A stretch of DNA of 64,000 nucleotides from Macrostomum hystrix. Lineage: Eukaryota; Platyhelminthes; Macrostomidae. Where the stretch lies: contig CATNEN010000002.1 in assembly GCA_950097015.1 (NCBI GenBank), positions 496,001 through 560,000 of the forward strand, given 5' to 3'. How positions within the stretch are numbered: the stretch's first letter is position 1; the number at the start of each line of letters is the position of its first letter. A model generated the notes under the pieces. It was not told the DNA's origin and searched no databases. It was given only the letters and a program-made list of their open reading frames with translations. Of the stretch, positions 13,266-25,390 are shown piece after piece. The translations under genes were made by a program, and so were the position numbers.

Positions 13266-13866
13266 GAATTAGGAATTAGGTAAATTAGGGATTGGGTAAA
13301 TTAGGGATTGTGTAAATTAGGGATTGGGTAAATTAGGGATTGTGTAAATTAGGGATTGTGTAAATTAGGGATTGTGTAAATTAGGGATTGGGTAAATTAG
13401 GGATTGGGTAAATTAGGGATTGTGTAAATTAGGGATTGTGTAAATTAGGGATTGGGTAAATTAGGGATTGTGTAAATTAGGGATTGTGTAAATTAGGGAT
13501 TGTGTAAATTAGGGATTGGGTAAATTAGGGATTGTGTAAATTAGGGATTGTGTAAATTAGGGATTGGGTAAATTAGGGATTGTGTAAATTAGGGATTGGG
13601 TAAATTAGGGATTGTGTAAATTAGGGATTGTGTAAATTAGGAATTGTGTAAATTAGGGATTGTGTAAATTAGGGATTGTGTAAATTAGGGATTGTGTGAA
13701 TTAGGGATTGTGTGAATTAGGGATTGGATAAAATAGGGATTGGGTAAATTAGGGATTGGATAAAATAGGGATTGGGTAAATTAGGGATTGGGTAAATTAT
13801 GGATTGGGTAAATTAGGGATTGTGTGAATTAGGGATTGGGTAAATTAGGGATTGTGTAAATTAGGT
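13266..13866. repeat. 16 bp minisatellite containing TTAGGG
   Basis: About 37 units of taaattagggattgKg. Each unit carries one TTAGGG hexamer, separated by AT-rich spacer. Variants such as gaattaggg and aaaataggg cluster at the right end. It is not a true (TTAGGG)n tract. Confidence 0.95.
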
Positions 13867-14367
13867 TAAAGTATTTTATAAAAGGTTTTACTGTTGAGTT
13901 TTTTTGGCCAAGAATTAACCACGTTTAACAATTATTTTATGGGCGTGAAATAAAAACTTTTATTTCTATTTCTATATAGTGAGTTGCTGAAAAATGAATT
14001 CGTGTCTAAACTAGATTTGGTAGTTGAAAACGAAATATGAAATTTCTTTGAAAAAGTGCCTTGATCGCCGGTTGGCATTCTGGGCTGCTGAATAGGAAAG
14101 GCTTTTTATCACCAACAGCAGCTCGCATAGACAGCGACTCATTGCTGTTAGTTGAAAAAGATTGTGCACACAAATGCTTGAGGTTGAGTTTTATGGCTTC
14201 GAGAGATACTGCACGCATAATCTGGTCATCATATTTGTTTAGTGTCGATGCTGTTTGTTAACTAAATATAGGCACCTTCTTGGGTCTGTGTTTGATCAGA
14301 TTTTCATATATCACCCGTTTGACCTACTCAATACCTGTGCAGTGGCAGTGGCAGTGGCACTGCTCTA

Positions 14368-17300
14368 GCTTCGATTCCTGCTCTAGCTACCATTCCTGCT
14401 CTATAGCTACCATTCCTGCTCTACCTACGATTCCTGCTCTAGTTACCATTCCTGCTCTAGCTACCATTCCTGCTCTATAGCTACCATTCCTGCTCTAGCT
14501 ACCATTCCTGCTCTAGCTACCATTCCTGCTCTAGCTACCATTCCTGCTCTAGCTACCATTCCTGCTCTAGCTACCATTCCTGCTCTAGCTACCATTCCTG
14601 CTCTAGCTACCATTCCTGCTCTAGCTACCATTCCTGCTCTAGCTACCATTCCTGCTCTACCTACGATTCCTGCTCTAGCTACCATTCCTGCTCTAGCTAC
14701 GATTCCTGCTCTAGCTACCATTCCTGCTCTACCTACGATTCCTGCTCTAGTTACCATTCCTGCTCTAGCTACGATTCCTGCTCTAGCTACCATTCCTGCT
14801 CTACCTACGATTCCTGCTCTAGTTACCATTCCTGCTCTAGCTACGATTCCTGCTCTAGCTACCATTCCTGCTCTACCTACGATTCCTGCTCTACCTACGA
14901 TTCCTGCTCTAGCTACCATTCCTGCTCTAGCTACCATTCCTGCTCTAGCTACCATTCCTGCTCTAGCTACGATTCCTGCTCTAGCTACCATTCCTGCTCT
15001 AGCTACCATTCCTGCTCTAGCTACCATTCCTGCTCTAGCTACCATTCCTGCTCTAGCTACCATTCCTGCTCTACCTACGATTCCTGCTCTAGTTACCATT
15101 CCTGCTCTAGCTACGATTCCTGCTCTAGCTACCATTCCTGCTCTACCTACGATTCCTGCTCTACCTACGATTCCTGCTCTAGCTACGATTCCTGCTTTAG
15201 CTTCGATTCATGCTCTACCTACGATTCCTGCTCTAGCTACCATTCCTGCTCTAGCTACCATTCCTGCTCTAGCTACCATTCCTGCTCTACCTACGATTCC
15301 TGCTCTAGTTACCATTCCTGCTCTAGCTACGATTCCTGCTTTAGCTACCATTCCTGCTCTACCTACGATTCCTGCTCTAGTTACCATTCCTGCTCTAGCT
15401 ACGATTCCTGCTCTATAGCTACCATTCCTGCTCTAGCTACCATTCCTGCTCTACCTACGATTCCTGCTCTAGTTACCATTCCTGCTCTAGCTACCATTCC
15501 TGCTCTATAGCTACCATTCCTGCTCTAGCTACCATTCCTGCTCTAGCTACGATTCCTGCTTTAGCTACCATTCCTGCTCTACCTACGATTCCTGCTCTAG
15601 TTACCATTCCTGCTCTAGCTACGATTCCTGCTCTATAGCTACCATTCCTGCTCTAGCTACCATTCCTGCTCTATAGCTACCATTCCTGCTCTACCTACGA
15701 TTCCTGCTCTAGTTACCATTCCTGCTCTAGCTACCATTCCTGCTCTATAGCTACCATTCCTGCTCTAGCTACCATTCCTGCTCTACCTACGATTCCTGCT
15801 CTAGCTACCATTCCTGCTCTATAGCTACGATTCCTGCTCTAGCTACCATTCCTGCTCTACCTACGATTCCTGCTCTAGCTACCATTCCTGCTCTATAGCT
15901 ACCATTCCTGCTCTAGCTACCATTCCTGCTCTACCTACGATTCCTGCTCTAGTTACCATTCCTGCTCTAGCTACGATTCCTGCTCTAGCTACCATTCCTG
16001 CTCTACCTACGATTCCTGCTCTACCTACCATTCCTGCTCTACCTACGATTCCTGCTCTACCTATGATTCCTGCTCTACCTACGATTCCTGCTCTATAGCT
16101 ACCATTCCTGCTCTAGCTACCATTCCTGCTCTATAGCTACCATTCCTGCTCTAGCTACCATTCCTGCTCTAGCTACCATTCCTGCTCTACCTACGATTCC
16201 TGCTCTAGCTACCATTCCTGCTCTATAGCTACCATTCCTGCTCTAGCTACCATTCCTGCTCTACCTACGATTCCTGCTCTAGTTACCATTCCTGCTCTAG
16301 CTACCATTCCTGCTCTATAGCTACCATTCCTGCTCTAGCTACCATTCCTGCTCTAGCTACGATTCCTGCTTTAGCTACCATTCCTGCTCTACCTACGATT
16401 CCTGCTCTAGTTACCATTCCTGCTCTAGCTACGATTCCTGCTCTATAGCTACCATTCCTGCTCTAGCTACGATTCCTGCTCTAGCTACGATTCCTGCTCT
16501 AGCTACCATTCCTGCTCTAGCTACCATTCCTGCTCTAGCTACCATTCCTGCTCTACCTACGATTCCTGCTCTAGCTACCATTCCTGCTCTACCTACCATT
16601 CCTGCTCTAGCTACCATTCCTGCTCTACCTACGATTCCTGCTCTAGTTACCATTCCTGCTCTAGCTTCGATTCCTGCTCTAGCTACCATTCCTGCTCTAG
16701 CTTCGATTCCTGCTCTAGCTACCATTCCTGCTCTACCTACGATTCCTGCTCTAGTTACCATTCCTGCTCTAGCTACCATTCCTGCTCTAGCTACCATTCC
16801 TGCTCTAGCTACCATTCCTGCTCTAGCTACCATTCCTGCTCTACCTACGATTCCTGCTCTAGTTACCATTCCTGCTCTAGCTACGATTCCTGCTTTAGCT
16901 ACCATTCCTGCTCTACCTACGATTCCTGCTCTAGTTACCATTCCTGCTCTAGCTACGATTCCTGCTCTATAGCTACCATTCCTGCTCTAGCTACCATTCC
17001 TGCTCTACCTACGATTCCTGCTCTAGTTACCATTCCTGCTCTAGCTACCATTCCTGCTCTATAGCTACCATTCCTGCTCTAGCTACCATTCCTGCTCTAG
17101 CTACGATTCCTGCTTTAGCTACCATTCCTGCTCTACCTACGATTCCTGCTCTAGTTACCATTCCTGCTCTAGCTACGATTCCTGCTCTATAGCTACCATT
17201 CCTGCTCTAGCTACGATTCCTGCTCTAGCTACCATTCCTGCTCTACCTACGATTCCTGCTCTAGCTACCATTCCTGCTCTAGCTACCATTCCTGCTCTAC

Positions 17301-20300
17301 CTACGATTCCTGCTCTAGCTACCATTCCTGCTCTAGCTACCATTCCTGCTCTAGCTACCATTCCTGCTCTACCTACGATTCCTGCTCTAGTTACCATTCC
17401 TGCTCTAGCTACGATTCCTGCTCTAGCTACCATTCCTGCTCTACCTACGATTCCTGCTCTACCTACGATTCCTGCTCTAGCTACGATTCCTGCTTTAGCT
17501 TCGATTCATGCTCTACCTACGATTCCTGCTCTAGCTACCATTCCTGCTCTAGCTACCATTCCTGCTCTAGCTACCATTCCTGCTCTACCTACGATTCCTG
17601 CTCTAGTTACCATTCCTGCTCTAGCTACGATTCCTGCTTTAGCTACCATTCCTGCTCTACCTACGATTCCTGCTCTAGTTACCATTCCTGCTCTAGCTAC
17701 GATTCCTGCTCTATAGCTACCATTCCTGCTCTAGCTACCATTCCTGCTCTACCTACGATTCCTGCTCTAGTTACCATTCCTGCTCTAGCTACCATTCCTG
17801 CTCTATAGCTACCATTCCTGCTCTAGCTACCATTCCTGCTCTAGCTACGATTCCTGCTTTAGCTACCATTCCTGCTCTACCTACGATTCCTGCTCTAGTT
17901 ACCATTCCTGCTCTAGCTACGATTCCTGCTCTATAGCTACCATTCCTGCTCTAGCTACGATTCCTGCTCTAGCTACGATTCCTGCTCTAGCTACCATTCC
18001 TGCTCTAGCTACCATTCCTGCTCTAGCTACCATTCCTGCTCTACCTACGATTCCTGCTCTAGCTACCATTCCTGCTCTACCTACCATTCCTGCTCTAGCT
18101 ACCATTCCTGCTCTACCTACGATTCCTGCTCTAGTTACCATTCCTGCTCTAGCTTCGATTCCTGCTCTAGCTACCATTCCTGCTCTAGCTTCGATTCCTG
18201 CTCTAGCTACCATTCCTGCTCTACCTACGATTCCTGCTCTAGTTACCATTCCTGCTCTAGCTACCATTCCTGCTCTAGCTACCATTCCTGCTCTAGCTAC
18301 CATTCCTGCTCTAGCTACCATTCCTGCTCTACCTACGATTCCTGCTCTAGTTACCATTCCTGCTCTAGCTACGATTCCTGCTTTAGCTACCATTCCTGCT
18401 CTACCTACGATTCCTGCTCTAGTTACCATTCCTGCTCTAGCTACGATTCCTGCTCTATAGCTACCATTCCTGCTCTAGCTACCATTCCTGCTCTACCTAC
18501 GATTCCTGCTCTAGTTACCATTCCTGCTCTAGCTACCATTCCTGCTCTATAGCTACCATTCCTGCTCTAGCTACCATTCCTGCTCTAGCTACGATTCCTG
18601 CTTTAGCTACCATTCCTGCTCTACCTACGATTCCTGCTCTAGTTACCATTCCTGCTCTAGCTACGATTCCTGCTCTATAGCTACCATTCCTGCTCTAGCT
18701 ACGATTCCTGCTCTAGCTACCATTCCTGCTCTACCTACGATTCCTGCTCTAGCTACCATTCCTGCTCTATAGCTACCATTCCTGCTCTAGCTACCATTCC
18801 TGCTCTACCTACGATTCCTGCTCTAGTTACCATTCCTGCTCTAGCTACGATTCCTGCTCTAGCTACCATTCCTGCTCTACCTACGATTCCTGCTCTACCT
18901 ATGATTCCTGCTCTACCTACGATTCCTGCTCTATAGCTACCATTCCTGCTCTAGCTACCATTCCTGCTCTACCTACGATTCCTGCTCTAGTTACCATTCC
19001 TGCTCTAGCTACCATTCCTGCTCTATAGCTACCATTCCTGCTCTAGCTACCATTCCTGCTCTAGCTACCATTCCTGCTCTACCTACGATTCCTGCTCTAC
19101 CTACGATTCCTGCTCTACCTACGATTCCTGCTCTAGCTACCATTCCTGCTCTATAGCTACCATTCCTGCTCTAGCTACCATTCCTGCTCTACCTACGATT
19201 CCTGCTCTAGTTACCATTCCTGCTCTAGCTACGATTCCTGCTCTAGCTACCATTCCTGCTCTACCTACGATTCCTGCTCTACCTACCATTCCTGCTCTAC
19301 CTACGATTCCTGCTCTACCTATGATTCCTGCTCTACCTACGATTCCTGCTCTATAGCTACCATTCCTGCTCTAGCTACCATTCCTGCTCTACCTACGATT
19401 CCTGCTCTAGTTACCATTCCTGCTCTAGCTACCATTCCTGCTCTATAGCTACCATTCCTGCTCTAGCTACCATTCCTGCTCTAGCTACCATTCCTGCTCT
19501 ACCTACGATTCCTGCTCTAGCTACCATTCCTGCTCTATAGCTACCATTCCTGCTCTAGCTACCATTCCTGCTCTACCTACGATTCCTGCTCTAGTTACCA
19601 TTCCTGCTCTAGCTACCATTCCTGCTCTATAGCTACCATTCCTGCTCTAGCTACCATTCCTGCTCTAGCTACGATTCCTGCTTTAGCTACCATTCCTGCT
19701 CTACCTACGATTCCTGCTCTAGTTACCATTCCTGCTCTAGCTACGATTCCTGCTCTATAGCTACCATTCCTGCTCTAGCTACCATTCCTGCTCTAGCTAC
19801 GATTCCTGCTCTAGCTACCATTCCTGCTCTATAGCTACCATTCCTGCTCTAGCTACCATTCCTGCTCTACCTACGATTCCTGCTCTAGCTACCATTCCTG
19901 CTCTACCTACGATTCCTGCTCTAGTTACCATTCCTGCTCTAGCTACGATTCCTGCTCTAGCTACCATTCCTGCTCTAGCTACCATTCCTGCTCTAGCTAC
20001 CATTCCTGCTCTAGCTACCATTCCTGCTCTAGCTACCATTCCTGCTCTACCTACGATTCCTGCTCTAGCTACCATTCCTGCTCTAGCTACCATTCCTGCT
20101 CTACCTACGATTCCTGCTCTAGCTACCATTCCTGCTCTATAGCTACCATTCCTGCTCTAGCTACCATTCCTGCTCTACCTACGATTCCTGCTCTAGTTAC
20201 CATTCCTGCTCTAGCTACGATTCCTGCTCTAGCTACCATTCCTGCTCTACCTACGATTCCTGCTCTACCTACCATTCCTGCTCTACCTACGATTCCTGCT

Positions 20301-20350
20301 CTACCTACGATTCCTGCTCTACCTACGATTCCTGCTCTAGCTACGATTGT
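14368..20350. repeat. 6 kb 18 bp minisatellite (ctaccattcctgctctag)
   Basis: More than 300 units of ctaccattcctgctctag, with variants ctacgattcc, cttcgattcc, a 20 bp ctatag form and gttaccattcc. Higher-order duplication is evident: about 16300-17170 recurs 1488 bp later at about 17790-18660, and the marker block at 15181 (gctttagcttcgattcatgc) recurs near 17482. Open frames encoding Arg-Ala-Gly repeats are artefacts. No host gene is visible. Confidence 0.97.
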
Positions 20351-20652
20351 AGCTACGGTACTAAGCGGTGCTTTAACCTCTCCCTTTCTCTCTCCCAGTC
20401 TCTGCCTGCCTAAGTAAGTTGCATTCATTTTTTAGGTTACTGTTGGTCACATTTGTTACTATTTTATATGGGCTATTAACTTGGCGCTATAGGCAAATGG
20501 CCGTGGGACTTCTTGTCTTAGAAAATATTTTTCATTTGCATTTCTTTTTGTCAGTCACCTTGCAAACTTCTTTACTGTCCACTAGCTGAGTAGAAAGAAG
20601 ATGAGAAGTGCACAGCCAATGTCTCTGGGGTGGCTGCTGCAATTTTATTCGA

Positions 20653-20662
20653 TATATAAATA
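20653..20662 (+). promoter_or_regulatory. Candidate TATA box of peptide gene 1
   Basis: TATATAAATA lies 103 bp upstream of the ATG at 20765, leaving room for a short 5' UTR. The assignment is inferred from position and composition only. Confidence 0.5.
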
Positions 20663-20764
20663 TATGAGCTGTGACTTTTAAAGCATTATTCAAACTGACA
20701 AAACGTTGATCGCATTGTCTAGTTTACCTTGCCTTTTAGAGCCTTGTTTAAGCTGCAAGACAAA

Positions 20765-21278
20765 ATGGTCAGCAAGACTGCAATGATACTGCTGTCAATC
20801 ATTGTCATTCTTAATCTCGTCTGTTCCGCGAAGGCTGCCTCTAACGACGAAGATTTTGGTGAGGAAATTTTCTGTTAATATCAGTAAAGACAATTGTTTG
20901 TAGACTTCAATTCTGATCTAAAATTTTCCATTCTGATCTGCAGATTCTGTTGAGGAGCCGGTTGACAAGGAATCAGTCGAGAAAGTTAATGACGCCGATG
21001 CTGCTGAGGACGATGATGTTGAAAAGTGAGATGAAATTTCACGCCAGAGATATTTAATCACTGAAGATTATAACTGGTATAACAAGCTAAAAGCCGATCT
21101 AACAATTGGGTCTAACAAACACTAAAATCGAAACCTGACCTGACGAGATAAAATTACCTGTTAATGCAAGTCTTTTTACAAATGCTACTAACAAGTAGTA
21201 CTTTTTCTATTATATTTCAGACGTTGCCGCTGGTCCTACAGCTCAGCCGTGGGTAGGTATGTGTATCGCTGCGACTGA
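20765..21278 (+). CDS. Small secreted C-x14-C peptide precursor 1
   Basis: Exons are 20765-20858, 20944-21025 and 21221-21278 (phases 1 and 2), coding 77 residues. Residues 1-24 form a signal peptide with hydrophobic core MILLSIIVILNLVCSA. A strongly acidic propeptide follows, ending EDDDVEKR. The dibasic KR then releases the 17-residue C-terminal peptide CRWSYSSAVGRYVYRCD, with two cysteines spaced C-x14-C, presumably one disulphide. There is no C-terminal Gly for amidation. The third exon encodes essentially only the mature peptide. ATTAAA at 21325 may be the poly(A) signal. The paralogue at 23070 has the same exon plan. I recognise no family. The layout fits a peptide hormone or an anionic-propeptide antimicrobial peptide; function is unknown. 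Confidence 0.82.
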
Positions 21279-21349
21279 TTCCATTCAACGCGAAGCTTCA
21301 AGTCGGTTGTTCACGTTAAAAAACATTAAATAGAACACTTTAAACATTA

Positions 21350-21715
21350 TTTATACAGTAGTTTTACTATTATTAGCACAACTTAAGCGATGTGTTCAAC
21401 CTTAGTCGATATTTTAGTGAATTCCACAAATTTTTGCTGTTTAAAATTGTAAAATTTTCGCTACGAATAAAAATAAATTATTTTTCTATAAATCTTTGGA
21501 CCTCAAACTCAAATAAAAACACTGCGAACGGCACAACAACCTCGAAATTAGTTTTTTTGTCAAACAAAGGCTGAGATATAGGTATTCAAATAATTTTGTT
21601 GATCTCAAAAAAGCCTGTCTTTAAACTTTCTTTACAGTGTCATTTTATTTCATTTTACATATTGTAGATATAATATCTAGAAATAGATAATATCTATCTG
21701 ATTCCGTGTGATAAT
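21350..21715. other. No supported gene
   Basis: AT-rich DNA downstream of peptide gene 1, presumably 3' flank. Confidence 0.6.
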
Positions 21716-21719
21716 AATA

Positions 21720-21915
21720 TTGATATTTGCAGGAGGGCTGTGCCACACTGGCTTGCCTAATGGTTACTGTAGACCCGCAGCCGGCGAGCTGGTAACTGTT
21801 TTGGCAGATACGCACACAGATACCGTACAAATGCAGGAACACTCAAGAACACAAACAGCCTCTGCTGGGCTAGAAGATTCGAACTCTCGACGCCTCGGTC
21901 ATAAGTTTACATTTT
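21720..21915 (-). mobile_element. Divergent SINE-B-like copy
   Basis: The minus-strand 3' part (aggagggctg...gacccgcagcc) matches SINE-B copies at 29524, 33630 and 42686. The opposite end carries a different tRNA-like head (gattcgaactctcgac on the plus strand). Confidence 0.5.
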
Positions 21916-22018
21916 GGTGATTTTGTGTTTAACAGTAAAACTACCAAGCGGGGATTCCCCCCCTGACATTTTTTGCTGCGCCCGTACGGAACAACTCAAG
22001 CACACGAAACTCAAGAAC

Positions 22019-22536
22019 ACGGGCTAACTTTTTGTTGCGCATCTTCTGAAACAAAGAATCAAGTCGCCAGTTCTTCAGACCGTCGAGATATTCAATTTTT
22101 CTGGCCGATCAGGTTTTTCCCATAAGCGCTAGTGTATTTCGTACACCACCATACATGAATTAGCACTGCGACTCAGTGCGGCCTTGCCAGGCCTTCAAAA
22201 TTGATCAGCATGTCCCCCGAATGTGCCTGCATTATCTCTGTCTTCGGTGGTCACCTATCTTTATCTAGACGGACTGCTGGACCTTCAAGGGCTACAACAG
22301 GTGGAAATAGGCCACTAACGGACACCCTGACGCGAATTTAAATTTCACTGATCAAGTCTAACTATTAGGCGCAGCTCAACCACAGGACACCATCGTCTAG
22401 TCTGTCAACCAATCAGTCACCACCCAACGCTGCTAGCATGCAGGCGCTGCCAAAAACTTTTCAGGGAGGAGGGGAATTTCCGTTGAAATTTGGAATAAAA
22501 ACGGGCTGCAAAATGGCTAAGTAGTCTTACTGTTGA
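22019..22536 (+). repeat. Dispersed ~510 bp repeat, copy 1
   Basis: It matches 36599-37106 along nearly its whole length with scattered differences and small indels. Both copies start acgggcYaacttttt and end near aaatggct...gtcttactg, just after a TATA-like stretch (aataaaaacggg here, tataaaaccggg in copy 2). No known ncRNA or transposase is recognised. Whether it is a duplicated promoter region, a ncRNA or a non-autonomous element is undetermined. Confidence 0.75.
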
Positions 22537-22985
22537 CAACCAGCTCTTTACAGCATGATATTTACAGCATTTCCATATAAAGTAGAACGAATCCTTATAA
22601 AAAGCACCATCATAATGGGTCTAAAAACTAGATCTATGAGTTTGTGCGCTCTACTTGCGAGGCAAATTAATTTTGCTCATTGTTCTTTGCAGCCTTGCAT
22701 CTTCCATTTATAAAATGGAAATTCTCTTAGTTAGCCATTTTTCATTCTCATTCATAGCTTTTCGGTTCATAACACACACTCTGTTGGAAAACAAAATCGG
22801 CACACGCGGGTTTGCAATGGGGTGAAAGCAGTAGAGCTAACAACAATGGGCTCTTTATATTGCAAAGCTCGCACTATAGTGGCTGCCAAGCACAGTCGAA
22901 ACCCATCTAGCTCTATTAAACGAGAATGCGATCTGGCGTTCGTTCTCGTGTCGCGAACACGTGCAGCACTAGCGAGTCTGTTGTC

Positions 22986-22995
22986 TTTAAATATA
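22986..22995 (+). promoter_or_regulatory. Candidate TATA-like element of peptide gene 2
   Basis: TTTAAATATA lies about 75 bp upstream of the ATG at 23070, comparable to the element before peptide gene 1. This is inferred from position only. Confidence 0.4.
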
Positions 22996-23069
22996 CACGA
23001 TCCAGCTCTTCAATTCATCTTTAAGCCTTGCTCTTCAATTATTATATCGGCAGTACTCAAAACATAACA

Positions 23070-24199
23070 ATGAACAGTCTCACAGTTCTTCTGCTAATGT
23101 CTATGGCAGTGCTTCTGGTCTGCTCCGTACAGGCCGAGTCAAACCAGGATGATATTGGTGAGTGCAGAAACGTTAAGTTGAGTCTGTTTTAAACTTCTCT
23201 AATCATGTGAACTAGAATGGACCTCATTGTAACTTCAGATGTCGTAGAGGAACCCGCAGCTAATCAGGATTACGCTGAAGATGACGAGGCTGATGCCGAC
23301 AAAGCTGATGCTGGTGAAGATGTGACTGACGATATCGAGAAGTGAGTTGAAAATTATCTGTCTAACAGTGTCTAACACTAATAACTGCATCTAACAGGTT
23401 GATTATGGGTCTAACAGGTTGATTATGGGTCTAACAGGTTGATTATGGGTCTAACAGGTTGATTATGGGTCTAACAGGTTGATTATGGGTCTAACAGGTT
23501 GATTATGGGTCTAACAGGTTGATTATGGGTCTAACAGGTTGATTATGGGTCTAACAGGTTGATTAAGGGTCTAACAGGTTGATTATGGGTCTAACAGGTT
23601 GATTATGGGTCTAACAGGTTGATTATGGGTCTAACAGGTTGATTATGGGTCTAACAGGTTGATTATGGGTCTAACAGGTTGATTATGGGTCTAACAGGTT
23701 GATTATGGGTCTAACAGGTTGATTATGGGTCTAACAGGTTGATTATGGGTCTAACAGGTTGATTATGGGTCTAACAGGTTGATTATGGGTCTAACAGGTT
23801 GATTATGGGTCTAACAGGTTGATTATGGGTCTAACAGGTTGATTATGGGTCTAACAGGTTGATTATGGGTCTAACAGGTTGATTATGGGTCTAACAGGTT
23901 GATTATGGGTCTAACAGGTTGATTATGGGTCTAACAGGTTGATTATGGGTCTAACAGGTTGATTATGGGTCTAACAGGTTGATTATGGGTCTAACAGGTT
24001 GATTATGGGTCTAACAGGTTGATTATGGGTCTAACAGGTTGATTATGGGTCTAACGGGTTGATTATGGGTCTAACAGGTTGATTATGGGTCTAACAGGTT
24101 GATTTAACGTTTAAATAAGAGCAGTTTGCCTTGCATTTCAGAAAGTGCAAGTGGATCTACAGTGCCATCGCTGGCAGATACGTGCATGCCTGCAGCTGA
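23070..24199 (+). CDS. Small secreted C-x14-C peptide precursor 2
   Basis: Exons are 23070-23157, 23239-23341 and 24142-24199, coding 82 residues. Intron phases 1 and 2 match the paralogue at 20765, and the last exon is again 58 nt. The signal peptide is about 22 residues (core LTVLLLMSMAVLLVCSVQA). The acidic propeptide contains DVVEEP, aligned with DSVEEP in gene 1, and ends TDDIEKK. The basic pair precedes CKWIYSAIAGRYVHACS. Between the two peptides C, W, Y, S, GRYV and C are invariant, giving CxWxYSxxxGRYVxxC. Intron 2 carries a 700 bp minisatellite. AATAAA at 24387 is a likely poly(A) signal. The family is unrecognised. Confidence 0.82.
23397..24103. repeat. 20 bp minisatellite in peptide gene 2 intron 2
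   Basis: About 35 nearly perfect copies of ggttgattatgggtctaaca, with only two or three single-base variants (for example gattaaggg and aacggg). Such homogeneity implies recent amplification. A single related unit (ctaacaattgggtctaaca) sits in the equivalent intron of gene 1 near 21100. Confidence 0.97.
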
Positions 24200-24399
24200 A
24201 ATCCGCTGATGTTCTAACCTAAAACTACATTTTCGATTGCGGAATTTGATTTAAACGAATGATTGCTAAATGTCGTATATTCTAGCACATTTTTTATACC
24301 AACTTACAATGAACTTTAGTATTTGATAGGAATTACGGATTAATCTGTGATCAAGTTAAAGGCCGATATGTGGTTATAATGAAGGAAATAAATAGGTAC

Positions 24400-25020
24400 T
24401 TATATATGACCTGTATGCATTGCTATCTGGTGGAAGACAGTTATTCAAGGTTCTGTTTGTATTTTTAAAGCTTTTTGCTTCATTTCTACTATCGCTCCAC
24501 TGTTTTACATCTATCCTGCCTCATCTCTCCATCTCTTCCCTTTATCATTTCTCTACTCTATTTTTCGATGACTACTTCTTGTTCCACCCTTAAGCCATTG
24601 TTCAGTACACATGGTATTTATAATTTTTTCACAGCAATTCACATTTCGCAAAGTAATGCTTCATTCCATTCCATTTTCAACTCATAAAACTGCCAAAATT
24701 GTATTCTTAAGAAATGTTTCAAAAGAAAATTAATGTTAGCAAGGCTTAGCAATTCTAATGAATAGAAGAAGTCACGTGCTAGCTCGTGCTAGAAACCAAA
24801 GGAACAAAAGCAGCAGCAGCAGCAGCAGATAGTGAAATGCAAGAATTTATTTGAAAAATAGGTAAACGCATTCGGAATCGTAGTAGAGCTACTTTGTTAC
24901 CGAAATTGGCTATAATTAAGATACAGCAATCCGTGGGTTTCTTCGTTAAAGAAGGCTATGCAGCTCCCACACTCAATGGCGCCAAATTATGCATGAATTT
25001 AGGTTTTGATAACTGAGTAA
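24400..25020. other. No supported gene
   Basis: Flank downstream of peptide gene 2. A short (CAG)n tract lies at about 24810-24827. Confidence 0.6.
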
Positions 25021-25023
25021 CAG

Positions 25024-25390
25024 CAACAAATTAAATTGTTCTCACCAGCGAGGCAGCGCGTCTCTGGGCCAACGAGCTCAAAAAGTCCCGCCCGCCAGCC
25101 TGGTCCAAGGAAAACTGAAATAGTAGCCGTGCTTGTTCGGTCTGGGGCGCCAGCAACACTCAGAAGCCGGGTCAGGGTATCTCGCCGCTCGCCCTTGGCC
25201 TCGCTTCCGCGGGCCTCCGACCGGAGGACAAGGCCAGCTAATCGAAGTCGCGCAGCCGCGCAACAGGTCAAAAAGCCGCGTCAGGTGCGCCCTTGCATTA
25301 AGAGCGGCATAGGTCTCGCTGCCTGCATTGGGCCGCTGCGCGCGCCGAACGCCGCAAGTAACTGCATGAGTACATTTGGCAATTAAGCCA
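25024..25390. other. GC-rich island, possible degraded element
   Basis: The base composition contrasts sharply with its AT-rich surroundings. Open frames exist on both strands, but none has recognisable motifs. A short stretch (ccagctaatcgaag) resembles ccagctaatagaag in the GC-rich block at 57.77-58.03 kb, which hints at remnants of one element. I cannot assign a function. Confidence 0.35.

Noticed and set aside
13266-13866. Interstitial telomere
   Set aside because: TTAGGG occurs once per 16 bp unit, never in direct tandem hexamers.
14461-20428. Open frames encoding Met-Val-Ala-Arg-Ala-Gly repeats up to 224 codons
   Set aside because: An 18 bp unit without stops gives this automatically; 20 bp variants break the frames.
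23397-24103. Possible CRISPR-like direct repeats
   Set aside because: Units are head-to-tail without spacers and lie in a eukaryotic intron; the other arrays are the same in kind.
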